Source: Symbiodinium natans (taxonomy: Eukaryota; Sar; Dinophyceae; Suessiales; Symbiodiniaceae). Taken from it: 62,000 bases of DNA. Shown here piece by piece: positions 38,100-50,900 of this stretch. The DNA lies in assembly GCA_905221605.1 (NCBI GenBank), contig CAJNDS010002503.1:257501-319500 (forward strand). The letters run 5' to 3'. Numbering within the stretch: position 1 is the first letter of the stretch; the number at the start of each line of letters is the position of its first letter. The position numbers were made by a program, and so were the translations under genes. The notes under the pieces are model-generated. The model saw only the letters and a list, made by a program, of their open reading frames with translations, was not told the origin of the DNA and did not search any database.

Positions 38100-41000
38100 T
38101 ATATATTATATATTATATATTATATATTATATATTATATTATATTGCATTTTATTTTATCCTTGATATTATGTAATATCATGATATATGATAATTTTATA
38201 CACAAACAGAGTAGTAAAACAAAAAGGCAGCGCAGTGTCGATGGCAGTGTATATGCACCCACACACACACACACACTTGTTGTGTTGCATTGTCTTGGTT
38301 GGTGCGTGAGTTCGGCTTTGCTAGACCACGAGCGGAGCCCTGGGGAATGCATCAGAAGAAGAAGTTCACGCCCACGAGCACGGCACAGAGCAAATCCCTC
38401 ATCCCTGCCGTGTCATCGACTCCCTGGCAACCTAATCATTATAGCCCTGACCCCTAAATCCTTAAAAACCCCAAGCCCTAAGCCTGTAACCCCCAACCCT
38501 GAACCCTGTGAAGCCGCTTTTTCAACCATAAGCCGCGAGCCCTCAACACAAGGATCCCAACGGCTACGACCCAGAGGCTTAACATCCATGAAAAACGCTC
38601 TGAACATCCTAAAAACCCTCAGAAACCCTTACAAAAGTATTAAAACGACCATGGAAGCCCTAATGAAACCCTTTGGGGCGCTGAGGCGTCATCAGTGCGG
38701 TCTCGCGACCTTGCCAAGAAGGCGAAGGACCAAACAGACGCCAGCGCATTTCAGAAGTAAGGGCTTGAGGGTTGGGGTTTAACAAGGGAACGAGCGTTTT
38801 GAAGGTCTTAGAGAGGAGTATATAGACACTAGGCTTCTAGGCTGAGGGCTTCGGGTAATTCGGAATGTAGGGTTTGAGGGTTCATGGCTTAATGGGTTGA
38901 GGGCTACCCTGAACCCTACCCTAAACCCTAAACCCTAAACCCTAAACCCTAAACCCTAAACCCTAAACCCTTGTAAGTCTTCGACCCTGGCTCCCGGGGC
39001 CCGAGCGCAGGAAGAATACGAGACCACCGTCAAAGCGTTATACGAGGCGATGGGGCTCGACTTCGTTCTTCGATTGTTAGTTATCTATCTATCGATGTTT
39101 ATATATATATATATATATTATATAATATTCCTATATATATATCCATACATATATATATATATATATGTATGCGTATCATGCACATACATGTGGGACTTCA
39201 TGTAGGGCTTTAGTTAGGAGCCTTGCGGGCTTCAATTAGAGAGTTTGGGCTGGGTGTTTTTTTTTGTGCAGTTCAGCTGGGAGTTGTGGGAGGTAGATCT
39301 TTGAGCATCCGGTTCAGAAGCCCAGAGGCCGGGGCCGCATAAGACTGCCTTCTTTAGTCATCTTGCGCTTGATTGGTGCTTGTAGTGTACCGTACCCTAG
39401 AAGCCCTAAAATAGTCTGTCCATCCCTCCACCGGTCCCTTCTTCAAAATAGGGGGGAAAATGGCGGGTGAATCTAAAAAGCGGCTCTTGCCAACAGCTGT
39501 TCCACAAAGCTGGGGAAGTTTTAATGCCATGGGGCCCCGAGAAGCTTTCGTACTTACGTGACCAAGTAGCCTCGGCGTTGGGTTTCTTGTCCGCCGTGTC
39601 TGTCTGGGTCTGTTTATCTTCCCGCCTACGCATATGGTGGTTATATATGCATTTATGTTTATATGCACACCCATTTCCATGCATGTGATTTTGTATGGAC
39701 GTACGTGACTGTATCAGGCTTTTTGATGAACAACTCAGCGCGTGTAGACACATGTTTCTTGCTTGCATGCTTGCATGCATCCACACGTCGGTGGTTGTCA
39801 AGGTTATGGTCCCTTTTTGGCTCCCTATTATCATACGGCACCGAATGTTTAGGGTACCCCAAAAGGGGTCATCATTTTGACAACCACATGTATGTGAATT
39901 GTTCTTCATACCATACTCCGGTATCGGAGGGCTGCGAAGGAACTCACCTCTGCGGCCTTGCTCAGGTCTTCCACGAAGCAGATAGCGACGGAAATGGCAC
40001 GCTGTCCAAGGACGAGTTTCAGAAGGCAGCCAGGGAAAGCGCAACCCAAAATCCCAAAATTCCAAATCCCAACCTCTAAAGCCTCAACCCGGGTTTTTAG
40101 GGCTTCGCGTCCGCATCACATTGGGGCCAATGGAATCCGGAAGAGTCGAGCCCTTGATTCTTACGGGCCTTGTAGGGATCTCCAGTGTAGTCAAGAGAGG
40201 GTTTTATAGGGTTCAGGGTGCTCCCTTACCGTTCCAGCGCAGGATACACTGCCAAAACAGGCCCGTGATTTAGAACAGACTTACCTCCGCCCGAATCCTG
40301 GACCCATGTTCCACCCTAAACCCTAAACCCTAAACCCTAAACCCTAAACCCTAAACCCTAAACCCTCAGTTCCAAGGCACTGGAGGAGAAGGACCTCCTG
40401 CGCCGGCTCCACGGAGCAGGGATCGATGCGCCGGGCAACCCAGGGGGCTTTAGGGGGCTTTGGGGTTTAGGGTTTAGAGTTTAGGGCTAGGGTTTAGGGT
40501 TTAGGGTTTCGGGTTTAGAGTTTAGAGTTTAGGCGTTGAAGATGTTTAGTGTCGCGGTCGCCTTCGCCTGGCGATGTTGCCGGATTCTTGGGCATGCGGC
40601 ATGCTGCTGTTTTAACACAGTTATCACGCGGAGGGAGTCGGAGTCCATCCCCAGGTGACATAGGCCTGAAGGGTTTAGTTTTGTTTAGGGTTTAGGGTTT
40701 AGGGTTTAGGGTTTAGGGTTCAGGGTTCAGGGTTCAGGGTTTAGGGTTTAAGGGGCTTCAAAGGACTTGATTGTGTAGTCGTGCCTGCGGCTCGAGTAGT
40801 TGAGTAGTTACGTCATTCTTCCTGCCGGTGTTGTTCGGACTTTAGGGGCTCAGGGTTTGGCGGGCGTTGGCTTAGTTCTAGTTCCATTGCACGGATTCGG
40901 GATGCTGATGGCTTCCAGGGCTAGCTTGGGTCTTTGTTTCTTTTGCTCTTTGCTTGCGCATCCATCTAAGCGGGTTGACGCGAGAAGCCGCAGACCTTCC

Positions 41001-44000
41001 CGTTCAGCAAAAACCCAACACAGTCCTGTATAGCCCAAAGTTTAGAGTCCAGAGTTTAGGGCTTCACTGATTCCTGAACCTCAAAACTCTACGGCAAAGA
41101 TCCGGGATGTTTTGCCTTTACGGTTCTCAATTGCTTCTGAGCATGTCCGGCTAGTCCTGAGAGGCCTGCTGGGCCTTCGGGTGCCTTTCTGCCCTACCTC
41201 CCTTCATGTTGGCTGGGTCAACTGGATGTTAGGTGGCCCGTGTCTCAAGATTCACTCTATTGAGGTTAAGGGTAAACCCCATAAGCTGTCTAGACCCTAA
41301 GCCGGGCCTATACCCTATAGACCCGAAATCCAAAACCTTGCCAGCCCAGGACTAGCGCCTCATCCCTTTTTGATATCCTCGACATCGATGCCAACGGGAC
41401 GCTTGATGGCCGGGTTCTGTGACGTTTGAGCCGCTTTGTGTGTGGAACCTCTGCTCCCAAAGTCCTGTGGACTGTATCATGTTTAGAGTTGATCCCCGCC
41501 CTGCGGCCGATCTGGAGCCACCCCCCCCAAGCCCAAAACCCTGAGGTGCAGACAGACAGAGGTCGTTTCCAACGGCACCTCATTGAAACAAGTAGACTCA
41601 GCTGGTGAGGCAACGAGTTTGTCGAGGGCGTCTTGCGATCACGCGGCAATGCCCAGAACAAGGCCGGATGGGGAGGCAGCCCTTGGTTAAACAAGTTCTC
41701 CTCCCCAAAATTTAACACCACCCACAGAAGGGCCCCTGTAAGAATGGTTTGTATTCTACATCTGGGTTTGTTTTGCAAGGCATACTTTTTTGGGTTGGTG
41801 GTCTCTTTAAGTAGGGTTTTTGTTCTATCGGGGCATTCTATTCGGGGTTCTTATTGGGGTATCTAGGGGCTACATGAAGGCATAAGGGTAGCAGATAAAG
41901 AGACCACCGGCCTTTATATGGCATATTCATGCTCTTGGGCCTACGTAGGGGATGTAGTCTAGCTGATCTTAGGACATACAGTCTCGGCAAGCCAGGACAT
42001 TGTAGCGATTCAGGAATAGGGTGCAGCGTTTCGGGTTTCGGGTTTCCTGTGTGAGGGAACTCCAGGCAGGCGAGCCCCCTCCCACGTAAGCCCATAGACC
42101 CCAAAAGCCAACGCAACCTACCCTAGACCCTACATCCCACACCCTAAACCCTAAACTCTAAACCCTAAACCCTAACTCCTGCAAAGCCTGTTCCTTTCAG
42201 GACCTGGTGGGGCTCAGGTGCGACGTTTGGCGGGCGAACCTTTCCGTTGGAGCCCAAGCCAGCCAACAGCCAGAAGCACCTAATTTAGGGGCCTTAATAA
42301 TTAGAATAGGGTTTTGGGGGGGTTGTTATTGTACATTCATCAAGGGACACATTATGGTAAACCCTAATTTTTCTGTTTTTCTGGAGGCTACGGGCGCACT
42401 GCATGTGGGGTGTGCTTAAGGGGTGACATGACACCAAAGCCTTCAAACCTCTCGAAATTCCGCATGCAGTTCACGGTGTAGGGGTTAGACGCCCTCAGGC
42501 CCTGTAATTCAGGCCCTAAACCCTAAACCCTAAACCCTAAACCCTAGACCCTAAACCCTAAACCCTAAACCCTAAACCCTAAACAACTTGGTACCCTTTG
42601 TCCGAATGCTCTGAACCCAGGTGAACGAGGAGATCCGGCACGTCAGTATCTACTTCGAGGAGCATCCATCCCCATACCTTTAAGGGTTTAGGGTTTAGGG
42701 TTTAGGGTTTAGGGTCTACGGGTTTAGGGCTTTAGGGGGGCCTATGCATGTATGGTGATTGGCATAGGGATTTCTGGAGTTATAGGGTTTATAGGGTTTG
42801 CAGCATGTGCAGGGCTTGCTAGTGTTTACAGGGCTTATAGGGTCTACAGTTTTAGGCGTTACAGGGCTTATAGGGTGTACAGAGCTCATATAGGGCAGAT
42901 GGTGCTTACAGGGGGTACGTACACGGTTTTGGTTTTGGGGTTGTTGGAGTCGGAGAACGTGTTTGTGGGTTTCGCTCTTGTATGTTTATGCAGGGACTCT
43001 ACGGAAGATGTGCAATGCTTCAGGCTCTTGTGCTACCATGAAGGTACTTTGAAGGGCGCGCCGTGCAGCGCAGTGCAAGAACCAAGCAACGCCGCCGCGA
43101 ATTCAATGCATGCACCACAATTATTTTGCTTCTGGTTGGGCACTCCAGGGACTGGGGCCTTGAATCTCAATACACTGAACCCCAGTTTAGGGTTCAGGGT
43201 TTCGGGTGTAGCTTTCCATACATGGGCGATGATAGGGTCCCGTGTTTGGCTGAGCCCCAAACCCTGAAAAGTTCCGCTCTCCACCGGAAGTTCTTTCAGG
43301 AGCGGCTCCAGGCCACTGTACTCAAGCTGAAGACCTTGTCAGAGGCCTTTAGGGTTTAGGGCTTTGAGTTTAGGGTTTCGGGCCTGGGGGTTTAGGATTG
43401 AGGGTTTAGGGTTGCGGGTTTGGGGGTTTAGGGTTTAGGGTTACTGAAGGCCGTGAGCACCAAATGCTCCGTTGCCTTGGCCCGTTAGCATTGAAAAAAC
43501 CCCGGCACATCCGCCATAAAACCCGAAGCCCTAGATACCCGAACCCTAAACCCTAAACCTTTAAACCCTAAACCCGAAACCCCCAAAAACCCAAGTGCCT
43601 GGCCCATGGAAGCCGACCTCCGAGGTTCAGGTTTAAGGTCTGCGAGGATCGCCCTTGGGATGTCTAGCTCCCCAACAACATCCACACTAGGGTCAGAGTC
43701 ATAGAGGCACAAAAGCAGACTTTCGTGCCCGTGTTCGGGTAGGTGAAGCCGGGTTCGAGGTGGGGAAACAGTTTTTTTGCTTGTTGATGGGAACCTTGCA
43801 GAACATGAGAAGCTGCAAGCTCTTAAGCCCGTAGGCCCTCAAAGCCCACTACGCACTTACAAGGCACATCCCGGAACCCTAGGCCTAGCTTTTGAATGTC
43901 TCCATGCAGCCCTGACAAGCTTTGACTCAGAATCATGCCATGGAGAGCCCCTAAACCCTAAACCCCAAACCCCAAACCCCAAACCCCAAACCCCAAACCC

Positions 44001-44582
44001 TAAACCCTAAACCCTAAACCCTAAACCCTAAACCCTAAACCCTAAACCCTAAACCCTAAACCCTAAACCCTAAACCCTAAACCCACCCAGGTGGTTCTAA
44101 GTCTAGACCTTGGTACCCAGAGTTTGAATGTATCTCAGGATGAATAGGGAAACCCTCCGCCCGCCCCCTCCCCCCTCCAACCACCCGCCACCCCCCCAAA
44201 ACCCTAAACCCTAAACCTAAACCCTACACCCTACACCCTGAACCCTGAACCCTGAACCCTGAACCCTGAACCCTGAACCCCAAGCCCCAAACCCTAAACG
44301 CAGCAAAATCCAGATTCGCGCTCTTGTAAATAGGTTGCAGCTCCCATCCTTCGACGTGCGGCAGAGGAGAGCCCGGAGTCGGCATATATGCATATGTATA
44401 TATATATACACGTACCTATACCTAATACCTAATACCTAAGACCTCATGCCTAATACCTAATACCTAATGCCCAATACCTAATGCCTAATACCTAATACCT
44501 AATACCTACTACCGAATACCTAATGCCTAATACCTAATACCTAATACCTATACCTATCTTTCTATATATACTTCAGAAAAAT

Positions 44583-44615
<33 letters not shown>

Positions 44616-47600
44616 GGATTCTTAGGGCTTAGAGTTTAGATCTGCGATCTCAATTGCCGCAAACCCTCTGTGCGGGGCAGGATGGCATCGGCGAGCTCTG
44701 AAGTCCTTAACTCCGAGGTTAGGCTTGGGTTTTAGGGTTTAGGGTTTTAGGGTTTTAGGGTTTTGGGGTTTAGGGTTTTAGGGTTTAGGGTTTAGGGTTT
44801 TAGGGTTTAGGGTTTTAGGGTTTTGGGGTTTAGGGTTTTAGGGTTTTAGGGTTTAGGGTTTAGGGTTTTAGGGTTTAGGGTTTTAGGGTTTTGGGGTTTA
44901 GGGTTTTAGGGTTTTAGGGTTTAGGGTTTAGGGTTTTAGGGTTTAAGGTTTTAGGGTTGGAGGGTTGGAGGGTTGGAGGGTTTAGGCTTGTAGGGCTTAG
45001 GGCTTTTAGGGTAAGAAGACACAAAACAGAAAGCCACCTGACCCGGACGGCCCTGAAACCTCAATGAGTTAAGAGACCGCACGCCCTAAACCTTAAACCC
45101 TAAACCCTAAACCCTAAACCCTATAAACCGTAAACCCTAAACCCTAAGCCCAAAATCCTAAACCCAAAACCCAAAACCTTAAACCCCCAAACCTGAACGC
45201 CGGCAGCTTGGTGGAGGAGCTGCAGGGTTCTAACAGCAAGGCATCAGCCCCAGTGCCTGGGGGGCTTTGGGGGCTTTTGGGGGCTTTAGCCCCGAAATCC
45301 TTTGGATTTTAGGGTTTAGGGTTTAGGGTTTAGGGTAAGCCAGCGACGCAGAGTCCCAAGCCCAAGAAGGGCCTACACACCCGATAGCACCCCCTTATGT
45401 CATCAAACCCCAAACCCCAAACCCCGAACCCCAAACCCTAAACCCCAAACCCTAAACCCTATAAACCCCAAACCCTAAACCCTATAAACCCTAAACCCTG
45501 AAGCACCCCAAGGGTGGCTCACCTTCGTCATCCTGCGGTTTCAAGACTGCGCTCGGGGTATCTGCGGAACAACCCACCGCGGAGGACGCTCGGTGATGGC
45601 TGGTTTCGGGGTGCAGGGTTTAGGGTTTAGGGTTTAAGGTTTAGGGTTTAGGGTTTACGGTTGAGGATCTGGGGCTTAGGCTTTAGGGTTTAGGGTTTAA
45701 GGTTTAGGGTTTGGGGCTTTGTGGTGTGGGGTTTGGTGATTTAGGGTTTGGGGTCTGGTGGTTTAGGGTTTGGGGTTTGGGGGTTTAGGGTTCAGGGACA
45801 GCTTGCAGGGGCCCACACAGTCATTGTGCAGGGTTGCAATGCAGGGGCCTAAATAGTGATCATGGTTCCCAACTCATCGCCCCTATTTAAACTGTAGTAT
45901 CTACCCTATGCCCGAAACCCTAAACCCCAGACTCTCCTCGACCCTGGCGCCTGGGCCCTAAAGCCAAAACTCACATCACCTTAGGAAGCACTAAACCCTC
46001 AATCCCTGAACCCTAAACCCTAAACCCTGAACCCGGAACCCTAAGCCCTCTACATTAGGCTCGTAGGTTTGTTCTTCTTTTGGGATGGCCGGGGTGAGTG
46101 TGGGGTCTGGGACTCGCAGGTCGCTGCCAGCTTTCTGGGCTTGTTAGGGTTTAGGGTTTAGGGTTTAGGGTTTAGGGTTTAGGGTTTAGGGTTTAGGGTT
46201 TAGGGTTTAGGGTTTAGGGTTTAGGGTTTAGGGTTTCGGTTTAGGGTTTAGGGTTTAGGGTTTAGGGTTTAGGGTTTAGGGTTTAGGGTTTAGGGTTTAG
46301 GGTTTAGGGTTTCGGTTTAGGGTTTAGGGTTTAGGGTCTAGGGTCTAGGGTCTAGGGTCTAGGGTTTAGGGTCTAGCGTTTAGGTAGGTTCAAGGTTTCT
46401 CGAGTTAGCTTACTTTTGCTGAGATAAGTTTACATGTCGGCAATTGATGATCGCCAACTTGCAAATGTGGATGTGTTGAGAGCTTAACCCCTGCAGTGAA
46501 GTCAGTAGTTGGAGGTAATTTGTGTGACTTTTTTGCCATGCTCAGGATTTGCTTACTGTCCGAACCACATTCACTTGATTCTTGTTATTCTAGTTCATCC
46601 AGGCATGCTCAATGCATTCGCTTCAAGACTGCATTGTAGCCTGCAGCCCCAGGTCGGGATCTACCTAGGCAGCAAGCAAGACACTCCCGAAATGATAAAA
46701 CAAAAAACTGACCGAGTACCCAAACCCTAAACCCTGGATCCTGGACCCCGGGCCCTGATCAGGGTTCCCAAATCCATGAGTCTCGGGTGGCATGGTCAGG
46801 GCTCCACAACAATTCCAGCGTTGCACCTTCAACCTGTGCCACTAAGGACGAAAGCCAGGACGCTACGCACTCTGCTGTGTTGCCGTTTCGAGGAGCACCC
46901 TCGGATGAATTCGGAACCTAGCGGTGCATCAGCGACTGATGCTTTCGGAGCTGTAGCTGCACTTTAGAGGGCCTTAAGAGCACCTAAGCACAGGGACCAG
47001 GGTTTGTAGCAACCCATAGGGTTGAGGCTCATTAGGGTTTAAGGGTTAGGGTTTAGGGCTGAAGGTTTTGGGGAGAACTCCTTGTCCCAACTTGTGCTTG
47101 GAGCCTGCAGCTTGGTAGTCCCAAGCGAGTTGCTTCGCACCTGCTCCAGTGGCACATGTGCGCTTTATACTACCAGTTACCAGTAATTTAGCGAAGGAAG
47201 GACTATTCTTCTTGCTCCTGGCTTCTGCTAAGCAGAAGCCGTTTCTCGAGTACGGCGGAATGAACGAAGCGTTCTCACTGCGCTCCAGTGGGATGTTGCA
47301 CAGAAAGTTCCATCTTCAACCTGAAGACCCAAACTTCAACCTGAAGACCCAAACACTCATGCCCAATGAATCGGATGGTCGTACTCGCCTAAGCCATCGC
47401 AGCGAATTGCGAGCTCTCTGGACATGGAGAGCTGCGTTTAACCGCTGGTTTGGGCGACGCTGCAAACAACTACGTAGACCTCAGTAAGCCAAAGGCAGTT
47501 GAGCAAAGTGTTTGCAGAAAAGGTGCGATGTTTGCAGCTCGGAGGTATCTCCATGTGCTAACATGTGCTTGTGCGCCACAATTGAGTACATCTGCTTTCG

Positions 47601-47943
47601 CTTGTGTCTTCACACCCTCACATGCCATCCTGGCGATGCTTCCGAGCAGCCATCATGAGACAAACAGGTAGATGGTCCCCATTTCTACTAAAACCTAAAC
47701 CCTAAACCCTAAACCCTAAACGCTAAACCCTAAACCCTAAACCCTGCACCCCGCAAGGCTCTTGGCAACCTCTATGAGTACTTCCTGAAACGCAACGGGC
47801 GGAGGCCAGGCTCCTCCGTAATGCAGCAGTTTGCTCCTTCGACTCCTCGGGCCCCCTATCCCCAATCCCCACCCTCAGCAACCGGTTTAGGGTTTAGGGT
47901 TTAGGGTTTAGGGTAAATTCCTATTGTGTATTGTCAGGCCTCT

Positions 47944-47976
<33 letters not shown>

Positions 47977-50900
47977 ATCCGATTCATATGTGTTCAAGAA
48001 TTCCGGGCCTTAGGGTTTCCGAAAGGCCGGGCCTTTGAATCTTCAATGCAGCCTTCCTTCAGAAAAAAAATAACCATCCCAAACTGAGCCGAAACCAAGG
48101 ACTCCCTCTTTGAAAAGACCAGATAAACAAATTGCCCCGATACCCTAAACCCTAAACCCTAAACCCTAAACCCTAAACCCTAATCACTCCCCTGGCCTCT
48201 TGTCTTAAAGGGCGACGGACCGCAATCCCTTCTGAGGTGCTGGCCCTCAACCCCGCAGGCTGTTTCTAGTGTTCCCCCCCACACACACACACACACACAC
48301 ACACACGCGACCAAAGCACACAGAATGTATGCATGTGCATATACATATACATATATATATACATATATCTGTGTGTGTGCTATGTATCGGTCAGCATTTA
48401 CGTTAATATTAATATGTGCAACTGAAGTCCATGTTGTGAGTGCTAAACACCTTTACTTCAACCTCCTACACCAAGAATCCAGCTGCAAGCCTATTCCTTA
48501 TGCCGAAACAGTACACTCCATGAACCCTGAACCCTAAACCCGAGTGGCTTGGATAGGTTGACTGTGCTTGGAGCCACCAGTGGAGACACGGGTGGGGCCG
48601 CCATCTACGGGATGCGAGGGAAGGCCACGTGGGGCTGAGGGTGTAGGTTTAGGGTTTCAGGTAAGGAGGGAGGAAGGGAGTGATAGAGAGAGAGACAGAG
48701 AGACATACACAGAGACAGGGACAGAAACAGAAACAGGCGCAGACGCTGAGAGAGCCAGAGCGAGATGTCTCTGGTTGTGTGGGGGATGTATGCGTTTGGG
48801 TTTTGGGTTTCGTTCTGTACTGAGTACTTACAGATCAGGATGCTCACTTTAGCACATTGCGTATTCGATGGGGAGGATTGGGCGCAGCATGTGTGGTTTT
48901 ACGACTGCCGAGCTTCAAGAGTGTAGAGAGAGATTTGTAATTAATGTCCATAGATGGAACTGCCTTCGCCATGAATTGTCACCTGTTTTCACAGTCATCA
49001 ACAGCCCCTGAAACATTAACCCTAAATCCGAGTTACGCCCGAACTCTAAACCCTGATAAACCTGAAACCTACATCCTAAACCCTGGCTAGACCCTGAAGC
49101 TGCCCAAGCTTCAACGCCACAGTCCAGACCCTCAACATCCTTAGCGCAGGAGCTTCAGTGTCAAAGCAGAACAACCTCAAAACCAATGCAAACCTCTGAG
49201 CCCAGAAGATACTAAAGCCACCGAACCTAGAATTCTCTAAATTCTTGGGCAGGAAAATGTGGAGTGTTTCATTCTCTTCCCGGAAGGGCGTGCGCGGAAC
49301 TGAGGCTTTCCAGACCCTCACTGTAGGGCACACCCCGTGAGTTCTGGATGTCGCGGTTGACTGTCCAGGTGTTCTAAATCCTAAACCCAATTAAAAACCC
49401 TACACGCTATGCCCTGCAGAGAAGGTAGCAAAACCATAAACCCTACCCCTAAACCCTAAACCCTAAACCCTAAAACCCCTGGGCATCCGAAAGAAGTGTC
49501 CCCGGGCATAGGCGCAGAGCCCTGGAGCTGGAGCTCTGAATCAGTAAGCCCTCAAACCCTAAACCCTAAACCCTAAACCCTAAACCCTAAACCCTAAACC
49601 CTAAACCCTAAACCCTAACCCTAAACCCCTAAACCCCTAAACCCTAAACCCTAAACCCGAATAACCCTAAACCCTAATAACCCTAATAACCCTAACAACC
49701 CCTGAATCCTGAACCCTCAGCCCGGGCCCCTAACCCAAAGTAACAAGGGCAGATCTTCCGGCTTCCGCGTCACTATGCCACACAAACCCTCTAGCACCCT
49801 TGAGCCCTACCCTAAATGCTTCGAATCCTCAGCCCTAAACCCCAAGCCCTAAAACCTAAACACTAAACCCTAAACCCTATAACTCTAAGCCCTAAACCCT
49901 TTAAACTCTAAACCTTCCCTCCCAAGCCTGCTGAGACTAAGGTCTCTCACATCCAGCAGCAGCAGATGACCAGCGTGATGGCGCGCTTGCTTGCAGGGTC
50001 TGAAGGTGTTTCGGGGCTTGGGGGGTGTAGCTATAGGGGTCGGAATACTTACTAATAACATGCCCTAATGGTTCCTTTTTGTAATTATACCATCATAACC
50101 CCCCAAGACCGTATTCTAATTTATTCAGGCCCCTAGATTAGCTAAGGCTTAGGGTAGTGTTTCCCACTTTGCAAGCGTTCCCTTAAGACGTGATGATGCT
50201 TAGAATAACAGGTATTTACCGGTTCAACCACTACGAAGCCCTGCTTCTGTGGTTTTGGGGTTGAAGGTTGAGGGCGTAGTGCATGCTGTCTTTGTCTCTA
50301 ACCTTGACCCCGAACTTAGAGCAACCTGCATATGCCGCAGGACGACAATGTCCACTGCGTGGCCATCAAAGGCACCTTTGACGACTGCCAAGATATCGTA
50401 AAGGACCCTGCATGCCCTTACCTTGGGCTCTCGGGGTTGTAGGGTTTATGGGATCCAGTGTTCCGGATTTAGGGTTAGAGTTTAGGGATGTAGGGTTCAG
50501 GGTTTAAAGCGGACTTCAAGGCTTCTGCTATCTGGACTTTTTAAGATTAGGGTTGAGGGTCGAGGTGTCTGGAAGCAGTCGTGCAATCTGGCACAATTCG
50601 GTCGTGTCTTGCTACGGAAGGCGATGCCTTCAAGAGTCTTGCTTTGCTTGACTATGTGGCTGGGGAATTGCGTCGGTACCTATTCACGACCTCATCCCGG
50701 CAGCCCATAGTCTTCCTCCCTCCGCAACCCTAACCTTCAAGCCCAAACCCGAAACCTTAAACCCCTGAATCCCTAAACCCTAGCCCTAAACCCTAGCCCT
50801 AAACCCTAAACCACTGCAGCCCCAAAAGCCCCTGACCAAGAGCCCGATCCGTGACCTCGACGGAGCCCTCACAGCTGTCGGCACCCGAAGCACACTGCGG

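Larger units (their letters stand above)
5914..47757 (+). other. Giant threonine synthase intron 5 hosting two genes
   Basis: 41,844 bp between GC donor (CAG|GC at 5914) and AAG acceptor (47757). It contains the channel gene (8014-45596) and, within that, the GT17 gene. 5914-8013 holds a 10-bp tandem repeat and an inverted-repeat element; 45597-47757 holds TTTAGGG arrays (45610-46385) and a repeat-free stretch (46400-47690) with a 20-bp tandem duplication near 47317-47356 but no recognised exon. Confidence 0.88.

Noticed and set aside
37736-38782. 348-residue open frame
   Set aside because: Its first half is the A/T satellite translated as Tyr/Ile repeats; composition, not selection, keeps it open.
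39406-40065. 219-residue minus-strand frame
   Set aside because: It lies opposite the EF-hand exon and across an inverted-repeat element; the plus-strand EF-hand is far better supported.
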